Origin: Rhynchopus sp. YZ270_cl-10
Taxonomy: Eukaryota; Euglenozoa; Diplonemea; Diplonemida; Diplonemidae
NCBI GenBank assembly: GCA_964035575.1
Contig: OZ037908.1
Span: 930,001-994,000 of the forward strand
Reading direction: 5' to 3'
Length of the DNA: 64,000 nt
Below are positions 11,597-21,407 of this stretch, one piece after another (positions within the stretch are counted from its first letter, which is position 1; the number at the start of each line of letters is the position of its first letter). A model generated the notes under the pieces. That model was given only the letters and a program-made list of their open reading frames with translations. It made no database searches and was not told where the DNA came from. The position numbers were made by a program, and so were the translations under genes.

Positions 11597-12547
11597 ATGC
11601 TCTTTCCTCCCCCCAGCGAAAGAGGCAGAAAACGACAACACGAGACCCCCCTCACAAACAAACAGGAAAATACAATAATTCAATCGACTCAGACAACCCT
11701 CGCCCGATGCTTAGCGGAGTCCTCCTGGAAGAGCCTCCAAAGCACGTGTCGGCGATACTTCGAATTCAAAAACGCTTGGGAGGAGAAACACACATGCACA
11801 ATCTCACACGAAGTGGCGCTCATATATTGGGTGGAAAAGAAAAGGTCTTTAGACGGAGTCACGGAGAGTTCGGCGCTGCAATATACGATGGACGTGGCGG
11901 CGGCGTTACGGCGGACAGGGGACGCACGCCTGGCGGAGTCCCAAATGGTGCAGGATTACCGTCGGAGTCTGCGAAGGATGGGAGCACTGATGCCGGGCAA
12001 GCAGGCCAAGCCGGCACGTCCCTCCGAAGTCGCATCGGCGATCGAGCTGGAGAAGAAGCCGTTGATACGTTTAGCACTGGCTATGTGTTGGGTGACGGCG
12101 GGGAGGGCGTCGGACGTGCTGCGACTCAAGAAGCAGGAGATCACCATCAGACCAGACGGAGTGGTGGCAGTGCATTGGAGGGAGACCAAAGGAGATCCTT
12201 TCCAGCTGGGACGCTTCACGGGCCACCATCTCACAAAGGCAGCGCAGGAAATTTTAGTACAACGACTGCAAGCTGTCCGCGATCAGCAAGGTTTGATTTT
12301 CCCACCAGGGATAACATCGCACCAACTCGGAGCCGCCCTACAGAGAGTCAACAGGGAGCTGTCGTCGCACTCACTGAGAAGAGGGGCTGCGCAGTTCCTC
12401 CTGAAACAGAAGGTGTCCCTCGACGAAATATGCCTCCTCACCCGCCACCAAACAACGGAGTCTCTGATCCGATACGTCGCAGAAGCGGGACTACAGAGGG
12501 TGGACGTGACGGCAACCATGTCGCAGCAGCTGCAGGCAGCCATGTGA
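11597..12547 (+). CDS. Tyrosine recombinase of the retrotransposon
   Basis: 316 residues. The catalytic signature is visible in order: Arg in AGRASDVLRL, then H-x-x-R in SSHSLRRGAAQ, His in LLTRHQTTE and the nucleophile Tyr in SLIRYVAEAG. This family integrates circular DNA by strand exchange, explaining the split repeats and the lack of an integrase. It lies between the gag-like and RT frames. Confidence 0.85.
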   Translation: MLFPPPSERGRKRQHETPLTNKQENTIIQSTQTTLARCLAESSWKSLQSTCRRYFEFKNAWEEKHTCTISHEVALIYWVEKKRSLDGVTESSALQYTMDVAAALRRTGDARLAESQMVQDYRRSLRRMGALMPGKQAKPARPSEVASAIELEKKPLIRLALAMCWVTAGRASDVLRLKKQEITIRPDGVVAVHWRETKGDPFQLGRFTGHHLTKAAQEILVQRLQAVRDQQGLIFPPGITSHQLGAALQRVNRELSSHSLRRGAAQFLLKQKVSLDEICLLTRHQTTESLIRYVAEAGLQRVDVTATMSQQLQAAM

Positions 12548-12581
12548 AGTACTTGCTCCAGGGGAAGATACCTGGCGTACC

Positions 12582-14228
12582 ATGGATCCCAGGGGAAAAG
12601 ACACGCTACAATCCAGAGGACGAAAAAGACATGGGGCCGGGTTTGGAGGCGCCCAACGATGTCCTCGCAGTGTCGGTGAATGGAAAGCTGTGCAGACCAC
12701 CCCGTGTGCGCGGTATTCCAGAGGACGACTACATCGCGCCAATATGCGCCGGTTTCATGGACATGCGAAGCTGCAGGAGTTGGACGTGACAGGTGAACTG
12801 CAGGGAGTGATTGATCTGATCACAGATCCAAAAAGCTTTTACGCGCAGTTCCTGGAAGGGGCTCTAGAGAACGTAAGATACGACACACATTTCCGGAAAA
12901 AGATCTCACGAAATCTCATGCACCACCTAAAAGCGCTGAAGGACTATAACGTGTTGGAGGAAGTGGATCAGGAACCCACCGTCGTGCTACACGGATTCAC
13001 AGTGGAGAAGAAGTCGGGAGGGAGAAGGTTTGTTCTGGATGGCAGAAAGCTAAACGACTGCATGCGGCACCCACCGGACATGTGGCTCCCGCGAATGCCC
13101 CAGGTGATACATCAGATTCTACAAGCCAACTGGGTGGTGAATACAGACGGGAAGAGCTGGTTTTACCAGTTTCCGGTGCACCCAGACATCAGGGACTTCT
13201 TCGGGGTAAAAGTAGCACCACAGCGAGGAAAGTTCGTGACCACAAGACTAAAAGCTTTGTGCATGGGGTGGAAGTTCGCCCCGTGCATTGCGAACCGAGC
13301 GGCGAGAGTACTGTTGCCACCGTCAGAGGGCGTCACGTGGATTGACAACTTCATTGTCACCGCAGACACGGAGGATGAGGCGACCAAGCAGTTTCAAAAA
13401 TTCCTCTCCCGATGCAACGCTGTGGACGCGAAGATGACTTTGGACGAGAAAGGCTACGGGGTCCCCACACAACTTTTTGAAACTTTCGGCGTCTCTTTCG
13501 ACCTCAGACACCATATTTATCGTTCAGACCCGGAGTGGATTAAGAAATTTTTAGCGAATAGTGCACACGCGAAGGTAACCGGAGGGATGGCAACCCCTAG
13601 GGAAATCTACAAGGTGGTCGGGGGCATGGTGTGGCACTCATATATTACAAACTCTTTTCTATGTTTCCTACCCGCGACATTGAGCTTCATGAGAGACATC
13701 GCTCGAGACTTATACAACACGGCTGCATGGGACACGCCTACAGCAGTGCGCCCTTCGGTGGTGAAGGAAGTAAAGGAGAGGACGATACGTATTAAGGAAA
13801 ATCCATGGATTGAACGGGGACCAACATCATCTATCACAGCATGGTCCGATGCTTCCTCGAAGGCGTGGGCGGCGATCCTTGAGTCAGAACCGCAGCAGGT
13901 GTCACAGGCGGATTTCTCTAACGAGCAGGAACACTGGCACATATACAGGAAGGAACTTTACGCGGCAAAGCAGGCTGTAGCACTTGCGGCAAGATCGGTA
14001 CATACTACGCGACTCAGGCTGATGGTCGACAACCTCCCGGCTGTACACAGCCTCCAGAGGGGCCACTCTTCAGACTACCGCTCAAATTTCGTGATCGCTG
14101 AACTTTTCACCCTAGCGGCCGGCGCCCGCATCCAAGTCGCATGTGAATGGGTACCGACGTTGGAGCAAAAAGCAGACAAGTACACGAGAGGCGTGGTGGC
14201 AGACTACCCGATCACACTACCGGTTTAG
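12582..14228 (+). CDS. Reverse transcriptase-RNase H of the retrotransposon
   Basis: The RT fingers and palm region is recognisable in the middle (VLDGRKLN, TDGKSWFYQFPVHPD, ALCMGWKFAPCIANRAARV). An RNase H-like region follows (TAWSDASSKAWAAILE, YRKELYAAKQAV, LRLMVDNLPAVHSLQRGHSS). This layout matches DIRS-order elements. The 5' boundary of the mature product is unclear. B1 begins shortly after the stop. Confidence 0.8.
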   Translation: MDPRGKDTLQSRGRKRHGAGFGGAQRCPRSVGEWKAVQTTPCARYSRGRLHRANMRRFHGHAKLQELDVTGELQGVIDLITDPKSFYAQFLEGALENVRYDTHFRKKISRNLMHHLKALKDYNVLEEVDQEPTVVLHGFTVEKKSGGRRFVLDGRKLNDCMRHPPDMWLPRMPQVIHQILQANWVVNTDGKSWFYQFPVHPDIRDFFGVKVAPQRGKFVTTRLKALCMGWKFAPCIANRAARVLLPPSEGVTWIDNFIVTADTEDEATKQFQKFLSRCNAVDAKMTLDEKGYGVPTQLFETFGVSFDLRHHIYRSDPEWIKKFLANSAHAKVTGGMATPREIYKVVGGMVWHSYITNSFLCFLPATLSFMRDIARDLYNTAAWDTPTAVRPSVVKEVKERTIRIKENPWIERGPTSSITAWSDASSKAWAAILESEPQQVSQADFSNEQEHWHIYRKELYAAKQAVALAARSVHTTRLRLMVDNLPAVHSLQRGHSSDYRSNFVIAELFTLAAGARIQVACEWVPTLEQKADKYTRGVVADYPITLPV

Positions 14229-14355
14229 CAGCGGAGCGTAATCCCATTCATCGTTCGCGCGGCGTCCCTTCGATCCGAGGGTCCTTAGGGTCCTGAGTGG
14301 AAGCGTGCAATGCAACAAACGGTCGAGATCTGATCAAGCGAAACGGATATATTTT

Positions 14356-14570
14356 GCAACTGACGCGCTGGAGAGGCCCTGGCCAAACATGGCGTGTTAG
14401 GGGAAATATATTCGTCGCACAGATTAGATCAGAGACCCCACCCGATATGTTTCTCATTTTACCTCTTTTGTGCTCCGCCACCGACACTCCCATTTTCTGT
14501 ACTTCAGGCAATACTCATATACCATCACACACTGACACAGTCCGCGTGTGCTGGAAACAATCAATTTTTT

Positions 14571-14622
<52 letters not shown>
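14356..14622. repeat. Split direct repeat A2
   Basis: Second copy of A1 with a longer closing poly-A run (about 14573-14621), lying between B1 and B2. Confidence 0.9.
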
Positions 14623-14623
<1 letters not shown>

Positions 14624-14634
14624 AGTGTCGGCAG

Positions 14635-14693
14635 GTGGAAGCGTGCAATGCAACAAACGGTCGAGATCTGATCAAGCGAAACGGATATATTTT
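14635..14693. repeat. Split direct repeat B2
   Basis: GTGGAAGCGTGCAATGCAAC through ACGGATATATTTT, matching B1 at 14297-14355. It marks the element's right end. Confidence 0.9.
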
Positions 14694-14857
14694 CGATTTT
14701 TAGTCCATGGTCCATTTTTTTGGTACTCACTACAGTCCAAACATTTCCCCAAAACACACGATATTATTCTTTCTTTGGCTCTCTTGTATTTGTCTCTGTC
14801 TAGCACCCCCCCCTCTGAAGGGGTTAGTTGTATGTTGTGTTGTTATTATTTTCTAAG

Positions 14858-14900
14858 ATGTGTGTGCACGAGAGACACCTTCATCTTATCAGTATCAAAA
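14858..14900. repeat. H3 hairpin module
   Basis: GTGTGCACGAGAGACACC followed by TTCATCTTATC. The GTG...CAC arms and the TTCATCTTAT tail recur many times in the window. Confidence 0.5.
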
Positions 14901-14911
14901 AAAAAATTGAA

Positions 14912-14980
14912 AGTGGAGAGTTTTGCACAACTGTTGGCAACACAACCGAGGCAACTACACTACTCCACACATTTTTTTCA
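14912..14980. repeat. H2 hairpin module
   Basis: AGTGGAGAGTT pairs with AACTACACTACTCCAC around GGCAACACAACCGAGG. A T-run follows. Other copies are at 25929, 32220 and 38871. Confidence 0.6.
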
Positions 14981-15005
14981 AAAAAAAAAAAGACGCGTAT
15001 AGTAT

Positions 15006-15055
15006 AGTGGAGTTCATCCTCGGGTGTCTACACTAAAACAACCAAGTTTTCAAAA
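15006..15055. repeat. H1 hairpin module
   Basis: AGTGGAG and CTACACT arms enclose TTCATCCTCGGGTGT. ACAACCAAGTTTTCAAAAA follows. Copies are at 20092 and 28497. Confidence 0.6.
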
Positions 15056-16982
15056 AGAAAGAAAAATGCAATGAATCCGGAATGCGTTTTTTCTACTCCC
15101 CCTTTATGTATTCATCTCAACTTTTCATAAAACCTTTTCAAAAAAAAAAAGGGCAGTGGACAGGTCTCCCTGTCTCTTATCACTCAATAAGAAAATGTAT
15201 GTAAATTTTCTTTTTCCCTCCCCCACGTTTTCTGTGTTCTTTAGATAGAACACTGATTTTCTGCTGAGAGGTTGTTTGGCAAAGCAGTTCCTGAGAGCGG
15301 AATATTTTCCCAGTATGTGTTGTGCGTTTTTTCTTATTATTACAGTCAAGAAACTTGGCATGCAATATTTTTTTTTTTGGCCCCAAAAGAGGGTTTCCTC
15401 TTGGCCAGGTCAGTCAGCGTATTGCAGTAAAATATCAATCACAGAATATTTATTACACACTTTACGCACAAAACAAAATTTGGTTATCCACCCCCCGGTA
15501 AACCGGTCATTATACCAAGGTACGCTGTTTCACGAGCGGGGGCTGTTGTATTTCATGTCAACTTTTTTGATTAGGTAATATGGTGCAAAATCATAGCCAG
15601 CCGTTTTAGGCTGGGGTATTAAGAGGTCGTACCACTGCCCCCCCATCCCCAAGCGAAACACCCCCAAAAATAGTGGACAATATATCCATGCGATGTTTGC
15701 TACCAGACCACAATAATTTATGTGTGATTTTCTTCATTCCTGGGCTTCCGTCATCGTACGTTGGTCAGTCGGAGGTGCCTGCATCAAGCAGCACTATTTC
15801 TTGGCACACCAGAAATCTAGAGAGAGTGTCGGTTCATGTTTAGAGATGAGTGCGGTTGTGTGTGTTGTGAAGTTTTTTTTTGTTGTGATTATCTCATCTC
15901 CGCCACATGCTTCTTGAGGGGGGTGAGGTGGTGCTTTGTCTTCAAAGGATCCTAGCCTTTGCTAACTGGTGTCATTTTGATGGTGGTGTCGTGTCATTTT
16001 ATGTACAGAGCTTACCTCTTAGGGTGGGTTGATACAAATGAACAAATATCTTGCTTTGGTGCAAAAAAAGAAACTGGAAACACCCCATTTTTATTTTGCG
16101 TTTTTTTATTTGCGCCACCCAGGGTGGAGTCCGACGAACTGATGGGTGTATCCTTCTGTGCAGCAGCGGCGCTTCCTCAGCTCTCGGCAGCAGTAGCATT
16201 CAGCAGCGGCAGCGGCAGCCTGCTCCTTACTCATCCAAGCATCCTCTATTGTCTTTAGGGCCGTAGTGTGAGAGGTGAACCTTGCGAGCCGTATTCAGAA
16301 TGCCACCACGTGGCTGGACCAGAAGCTTGTGTCGGACCTGTCTGCGCTTCCAGCAGCTGCCAATCCGCCTCCTGCATGACATGGCCTGTCCGGGTGGGTG
16401 CGTTCGTATTTTGAGACACAGATTCGAAAAGACGCTGTCCTTTTTTTTGACGTTGGCTCACTGTGAGTTCGAGAGAAGTAACGCCAGTACGGACACGTCC
16501 ACACATGTCCTCCCTCCACCGGTGGTATGTACGCTCTGCATTCAGCCTCTGAGAGAGCCTCTGCTCTCGTAGCGGTAGCATTCAGCAGCGGCAGCGGATT
16601 TCCTTCCACGTCTATTGTTTTTAGCTCCATGTACGCCCGGCATATCGCTTCTGAGATCATCTAGATCTCATACAACGTCTTTCAATGCGGTCCTCAATCT
16701 ACCAGCAAACCAATGTTTCCTTGTTTCCGCATCAGCAGACAGAGTAATGTGTTTCATCCCTTTTCCTTTGAGTATGTTGAGTATTCCAGCTGTGTTAGAA
16801 GACAATTTGTGTGTAGGGGAGTGCAATGCCAAGGCCATCTATGATGAAACGAATTCAGGCAGGGTATGGCATTGTGAAGAAACTTCTGCTCAATCTTTTG
16901 GTCTTCGCTCTCAAAATCTATTGCTGCAAGGGACTCGATAACTAAAAAAAATATAATACAGAAAAAACGCATACAAATAACA
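15056..16982. other. Spacer, no gene recognised
   Basis: AT-rich spacer. It contains the 15376-15475 block shared with 8085-8190, an H4 module at 15495-15575, and TCGTACGTTGGTCAGTCGG at about 15755, which recurs at about 20273. Two diverged copies of a GTAGCATTCAGCAGCGGCAG block lie at about 16192 and 16575. On the minus strand these give Ala/Glu-rich helical peptides, possibly a decayed coiled-coil gene. Confidence 0.4.
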
Positions 16983-18152
16983 ATGGAACTGTGCGTCAGG
17001 GGTTTTGATGATAAAGAGTACGTGATGGAGGTGGGTGAGGATGACACAACGGAGACGATGCGGCAGAAGGTAGCGTCTGCAACGGGGTTGTGCGAAGACA
17101 GCTTTCATATGGGCTTCGGGGGGAAGGACGAAGGAGAGGACATCACAGAACTGAGTGCTGGGGACAAAGTCGTGTTGACGAAAACGCCGAAATTCGAGGC
17201 CATCACAGCACTACACGCTTTGGGTGAGAAGGACCTCACTGCAGAAAGGCTGGAGCAGGTGACAGATCTGAAGGTGGCTTGCTTGCTTCTGCAGGCAGAC
17301 GTTGCGGATGCAATTCCAGATGACTTCTTCACATCCACTTTGGTGACGAGCATTGATCTGAGTTGCGTATCTGTTGCGATGATTGGTGACTCCTTCCTGG
17401 GTCACTGCATGTCTTTAACCTACCTCAATATGCCTGGCTTATGCGGGGCCACGACACTAGGGCATTGGTTCCTCTGTGGATGCACAGCATTGTCGAGCGT
17501 CGATCTCTCCAGCTTGTGCGCGGTCACCATAATAGGCGATTCATTTCTATGTGAGTGTGCAGCACTATCTACCGTAAACCTTTCAGGCCTTCAAGCTGTG
17601 ACTGAAATAGGGGACTCATTTTTAAGTGAGTGCACCGCGCTGTCCACGATCGACCTTTCCGGGTTGCGAGCAGTCACGACGATAGGAAATTCGTTTCTCC
17701 GTGAGTGCACATCGTTGCGTACAGTCGACTTCACCAGAATGCGTGCGGTAACGACAATCGGAGATACCCTGATGGCGATGTGCACAGGAGTGACCACCGT
17801 CAACCTCTCTGGGCTGCACGCAGTTACCACGATAGGCAATGCGTTTCTCGGTGGGTGCCCAAAAATGTCGAAACTGGACCTCTCCGGTTTGCATTCATTG
17901 ACCAGCATAGGGAATGCGTTCTTAGGTGGGTGTGCATCGTTATCTGAAGTCTCCTTCACCGACATGCAAGCAGTTACCACCATCGGGAATTTGTTTTTAA
18001 GTGAGTGCAGAGGGTTATCCAAGGTCGACCTCTCCAGCTTCCGCGCAGTCACCACGGTGGGGCACTCCTTCCTCGCCGGGTGCACGTTGTCAGGACCACA
18101 GTCGCTTCCCCTCCGAGACACAGCGGAGGACCAACACGACGATTCCGATTAA
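16983..18152 (+). CDS. Ubiquitin-like domain plus BspA-type leucine-rich-repeat protein
   Basis: 389 residues, intronless. Residues 1-68 resemble a beta-grasp ubiquitin-like fold: a beta hairpin, a helix (TTETMRQKVASATGL), then an acidic stretch and DKVVLTKT. A short helical linker follows. From about residue 118 to 372 there are some eleven leucine-rich repeats of 23-24 residues of the BspA/TpLRR type, consensus L..VDLSGL.AVTTIGNSFL.EC. The tail is acidic (AEDQHDDSD). There is no signal peptide or membrane helix, so it is probably intracellular. Such LRRs usually bind proteins; the partner is unknown. An acceptor-like TACAG lies 22 nt before the start codon. Kinetoplastid-related flagellates carry many BspA LRR proteins; the ubiquitin-like fusion is the unusual part. 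Confidence 0.85.
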   Translation: MELCVRGFDDKEYVMEVGEDDTTETMRQKVASATGLCEDSFHMGFGGKDEGEDITELSAGDKVVLTKTPKFEAITALHALGEKDLTAERLEQVTDLKVACLLLQADVADAIPDDFFTSTLVTSIDLSCVSVAMIGDSFLGHCMSLTYLNMPGLCGATTLGHWFLCGCTALSSVDLSSLCAVTIIGDSFLCECAALSTVNLSGLQAVTEIGDSFLSECTALSTIDLSGLRAVTTIGNSFLRECTSLRTVDFTRMRAVTTIGDTLMAMCTGVTTVNLSGLHAVTTIGNAFLGGCPKMSKLDLSGLHSLTSIGNAFLGGCASLSEVSFTDMQAVTTIGNLFLSECRGLSKVDLSSFRAVTTVGHSFLAGCTLSGPQSLPLRDTAEDQHDDSD

Positions 18153-18190
18153 AAAAAGGAGGGGATCTGACTCAAAAAAAAATGAGAATT

Positions 18191-18330
18191 CTGGTGCTCC
18201 TGAAATAAAAAATACCAAGTACGCAACAACTACGCACTAAGCACGCAACAAGTACGCAATATAGGGTATTCCTGTATTTTTTACAAAGTGCGCAACAAGT
18301 ACGCAAAATGGCGTTTTCAGGAGCACCAAA
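18191..18330. mobile_element. Small TIR element (MITE)
   Basis: The inverted ends GGTGCTCCTGAAA and TTTTCAGGAGCACC enclose repeats of the word ACGCAACAAGTACGCA. No coding capacity. It lies just downstream of the LRR gene, probably in its 3' UTR or spacer. Confidence 0.7.
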
Positions 18331-18425
18331 TTCACTCAAATATTAGCTCTGTTTTTTACTGCGTGTATTATCCGTTTCTTAACATATCTACAAACAATAC
18401 CACCCCCCCTCCCCTCGATCCCTTC

Positions 18426-18554
18426 TAATGGTGGCAGTATTGTGATGGGAGCCCATTGTAATACGCAACATTACATCAAAATACATCACAGTGCACGTAT
18501 TTTGATGTATTTTGCGTATTCCAATGGGCTCCTATCACAATACTGCCACCATTA
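18426..18554. mobile_element. Small TIR element (MITE), long arms
   Basis: 129 bp. Arms of about 43 bp, starting TAATGGTGGCAGTATTGTGA, match with two mismatches. The centre contains ACATCAAAATACATCACAGT. Almost the whole element can fold as one hairpin. Confidence 0.85.
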
Positions 18555-18969
18555 ATCCCTCCCCCCTTTTACTTGGGGTGTGTTTGACGCATTTACCCCA
18601 TTAAGGCTACCTTGCATATGCCTGATCAGCTGTGCTACGTATCTTAGTGGTAAAACTATGCAGAAAAAAACGAAAGAAACACAACGAGTTGGTGCGTTCT
18701 GCACTGGAGAGTACTTCAGTAACGAGCCTCGTAGACCACCAATTTGCTGTGTCATCATTTTACGCTTGTTTCCTTTTTATTTTTTTTACCTACAGCCCTA
18801 TTGAGGAGGCCCCCATGTAGGTTTTGTTTTTGTAGTCTAGGGGGGGCCGAAACTATTTTATTTTTTCTTTTTTTCCGGCGGTTTTGGTGATATCGTGCCT
18901 GAAATTCTAGAATTTAATTTCTATTTTTATCAAATCCCCCTTTTCACTTGACCCCTTCCCCTTCCCTTC

Positions 18970-18992
18970 CCCTTTGTTAACCTATACCACAG
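18970..18992 (+). promoter_or_regulatory. Acceptor splice site upstream of CFAP300
   Basis: A pyrimidine tract (CCCTTCCCCTTCCCTTCCCC just upstream) ends in ACCACAG 16 nt before the ATG. It fits a spliced-leader acceptor or the end of a 5' UTR intron. Confidence 0.5.
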
Positions 18993-19008
18993 CATTACTT
19001 TACACAAC

Positions 19009-19794
19009 ATGGCAGATGTTATTGACAGACACGAATGGAAGTTCACTCATGTCCCTCGGGTGTACGAGACACTTGACGCAAAGGAGACACAGGACCTCTT
19101 CCGGAAGTGGGACCTCGGGGAGACCCAGCACGCGACGTTTTCATTTGACACCAGCTTTCGGCGCGGGATGGCGGAGGATTTTTTGCTGTCGTTCTTCAAC
19201 TCTGCGGAGGTACGCAGTATTATCAAGGTCCGAGACGAGACCGGATTCAACATGAACCTCGGCAAGACCAGCGTCAAAACCATTGAATACGATCCACTAG
19301 AATGCACCAAGGTCCGCCTCGATATGTTTGACCGCCTTTACGACACCGGGATCGTCCGTGAAAACGGACACATCCAGAAGGTGATGGACCGCTTCCTCCC
19401 TGCAGGCGTGACCGTCGCAGACGAACTGCGTGCGCTCTTCATGGACGAAGATGAGTCGGAACACTGTGGCCTCTACAATCAAGAGGAAAAAAACGAGTTT
19501 CTGTACCACACCCTATGGCGCCTCCTCGCAGGTGGTGCGATGTGTCAATATGAGGATGACTTTAATGTGTACAAAACGATGCTCCGTGGGGTCTACAAAG
19601 ATCTCGTAAGTGTCCAGAAAAATGCGCACGGAGCAATCGAGGCAGTATCCGAGGTGTATCATGTAAGAGATACGGCGCCTTTAAATCTGTTTGGCAGGCC
19701 AGGGTTTGACAATCACAACTTCTGCTACGTCAGTATCAGCCCAACGCAGAGACAGGTGCATTTCTGGTACGGAGGGTTTGCGTCGCCGTTTTGA
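19009..19794 (+). CDS. CFAP300: Cilia- and flagella-associated protein 300
   Basis: 261 residues, close to the human length (about 267). Colinear conserved blocks with CFAP300 (C11orf70) as I remember it: an N-terminal FDTSFRRGMAEDFLLSFF, the central FDRLYDTGIVRENGHIQKV and VADELRALFMDEDES, then NEFLYHTLWRLLAGGAMCQY and VYKDLVSVQKN. CFAP300 is a cytoplasmic factor needed for assembly of outer and inner dynein arms, and human mutations cause primary ciliary dyskinesia. Its presence predicts motile flagella. Intronless; the start was chosen as the first ATG after an acceptor-like site at 18991-18992. The short C-terminus after VHFWYGG is less conserved. Confidence 0.93.
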   Translation: MADVIDRHEWKFTHVPRVYETLDAKETQDLFRKWDLGETQHATFSFDTSFRRGMAEDFLLSFFNSAEVRSIIKVRDETGFNMNLGKTSVKTIEYDPLECTKVRLDMFDRLYDTGIVRENGHIQKVMDRFLPAGVTVADELRALFMDEDESEHCGLYNQEEKNEFLYHTLWRLLAGGAMCQYEDDFNVYKTMLRGVYKDLVSVQKNAHGAIEAVSEVYHVRDTAPLNLFGRPGFDNHNFCYVSISPTQRQVHFWYGGFASPF

Positions 19795-21407
19795 GACAAT
19801 ATTAGAGAGCTCATTCTGTGGTCTACATCACTCTTGTTTTTTTTTCCATTTAATTGCCCAAGATAGGGTCTGTTGGTCTGTCTTTTTCTTTATCAAGACA
19901 TGGTGAGAGGCACAGACCGCCTTCAACATACAAAAGGCCTTTTTATGTGCGAAGTGATTTGTCATAAAAAGGTGCGAGAGAAAGAGAAAGAGAGATCCGG
20001 TCATTGGGTGACTAGGTTTGGGTTAAGATTCTAATTGGTTTGCCATTTTTTTCAAATATGTTCATTTACCCATAAATATTGCTCAATAAATAGTGGAGTT
20101 CATCCTCAGGTGTCTACACTAATCCCAAGTTTTCAAATAAACACAAAGAAAAGTAAACAAAGAAAAACTATGAAAAAGGTGTGCTTTTTTCACACCTTTC
20201 CGATTTTTTTGTTCCAAAATCCTTTACATTGGGCCGCAAGGTAGTTTTTGCTTGCATCCGGATGGCTTGGTATCGTACGTAGGTCAGTCGGAGGGGACCA
20301 CCATTTCTTTCAACGGAAGGTAGTGTGTGGATGTGAGACACATTCATCTGGTGTTTGTTCTTCTTTCTTTAATTGTTTTGCTTCTTTTTCTTTTTTTTTT
20401 TGAAAAAAAGGGGGATGGGGCGTGATTTTTAGATACAAGGTGCATAGCAATGTGTGTGTTTCGAGGCGTCGATCAACCGTTACCCGCCTTTCTTCCACCT
20501 CGGACACCTCGGCTTGCATCTTCTGCATGGCCGAGTGGAGCGATGCCAGCTCAGACGCTTTCGCTTGGCATTGATAGGAAGGTGACTTTGCTTACGGCCT
20601 GCAGGGCTCGCTTGTGGGATTCGAATCATTTGCAGGCAGTCTCCTGCAGTGGCGCCGTGCATCGTCGCCATGCATCGTTCAGCCCGTTCTTTGTTTGAAT
20701 GTCCATGAACATGCTCATTGCGCGCGCACCGGACAGCTTGTAAAGAGTTAGAGAGGCATGTGTGCACACATGTTCCTTCAGAATTACAGACGGGATTGCA
20801 GCGAATACGTGCTGATCGTGATCGGAGGCTTCTTAGTGTAGGTGTGTCAGAGGGTTGGAGGGCAGCCTTCTGTCTAATGGTGGCTGTTCAGCTGCTAGGC
20901 TTGTGCGTGGGTTTCCTGTCATGGGTATATCATGCCTTCCTTATCGTGCGTGCGTCTTGGTTGTGCGGTGGGTCGTTGATCCATTCGAGCATCGATCCGA
21001 AGCTTGGAAAAATGTGGTCCCGTTCTGAAAAGGGCCTGCAAACACTCAAAAACACCGTTAGGTTTGGTCGATTACTGCCTGAAAGCGGAACCGCCGCAGG
21101 TGGTGTAGGCTGCGCGGGTTGGCGCGATACCTCCTTGTAGCTGTGTCCTTTCCGCTTTTTATTCTGAGTCATTCCTCCCGCCCAACGCTGTCTTCAGTCA
21201 TACCAAATGGTACACCTGGTATCAAAGGCTACAGTACTACGCTGGCATCGGGGGGTTTTTATTTCAAATTTGGTTTCCATTAATTCCAATAATATTGAGA
21301 GGGAAGACGCCCAGACCATTTTTTATCACTCCAAACACCTCACAGATTAATTCTCCCCATTAAAAAACCCCAAAACAAAACAAAACAAAAAACCAACCAT
21401 TTCAACA
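19795..21407. other. Spacer with hairpin modules and possible decayed coding sequence
   Basis: It holds an H1 module (20092-20140), the TCGTACGTAGGTCAGTCGG word (about 20273), an H3-like GGATGTGAGACACATTCATC (about 20331) and an H4-like block at 21195-21275. The GC-richer stretch 20480-21140 has open frames on both strands with helical or hydrophobic peptides, but none is recognisable or convincingly conserved. A CACAG acceptor at 21341-21345 precedes the next gene. Confidence 0.4.

Larger units (their letters stand above)
9788..14693 (+). mobile_element. Tyrosine-recombinase retrotransposon, Ngaro/VIPER-like, structurally whole
   Basis: Fossil element of the DIRS order. The terminal repeats are split direct repeats in the order A1 (9788-10030), internal genes, B1 (14297-14355), A2 (14356-14622), B2 (14635-14693), the arrangement of Ngaro/PAT-type elements. 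A1 and A2 look identical by eye apart from the length of the closing A-run, so the insertion is probably recent. Three long reading frames lie inside: a gag-like protein, a tyrosine recombinase, then RT-RNase H. That order (recombinase before RT) is the one described for trypanosomatid VIPER and differs from DIRS1 and most Ngaro. The element looks whole in layout; whether it is active is unknown. Confidence 0.85.

Noticed and set aside
11707-12789. 360-residue frame overlapping the recombinase
   Set aside because: It mostly shadows the recombinase and RT frames of the retrotransposon, which carry the recognisable motifs.
16255-16660. Minus-strand Ala/Glu-rich frames near a duplicated CAGCAGCGGCAG block
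   Set aside because: Short, repeat-driven and unrecognised; kept only as a note on possible decay.
20610-20640. GATTCGAATC, resembling a tRNA T-arm
   Set aside because: No matching acceptor stem, D-arm or anticodon arm around it.
20480-21140. GC-richer stretch with open frames on both strands, including a 140-residue plus-strand frame with hydrophobic segments and a coiled-coil-like minus-strand frame
   Set aside because: No frame stands out, no family is recognised, and there is no acceptor or start context; perhaps a decayed gene.
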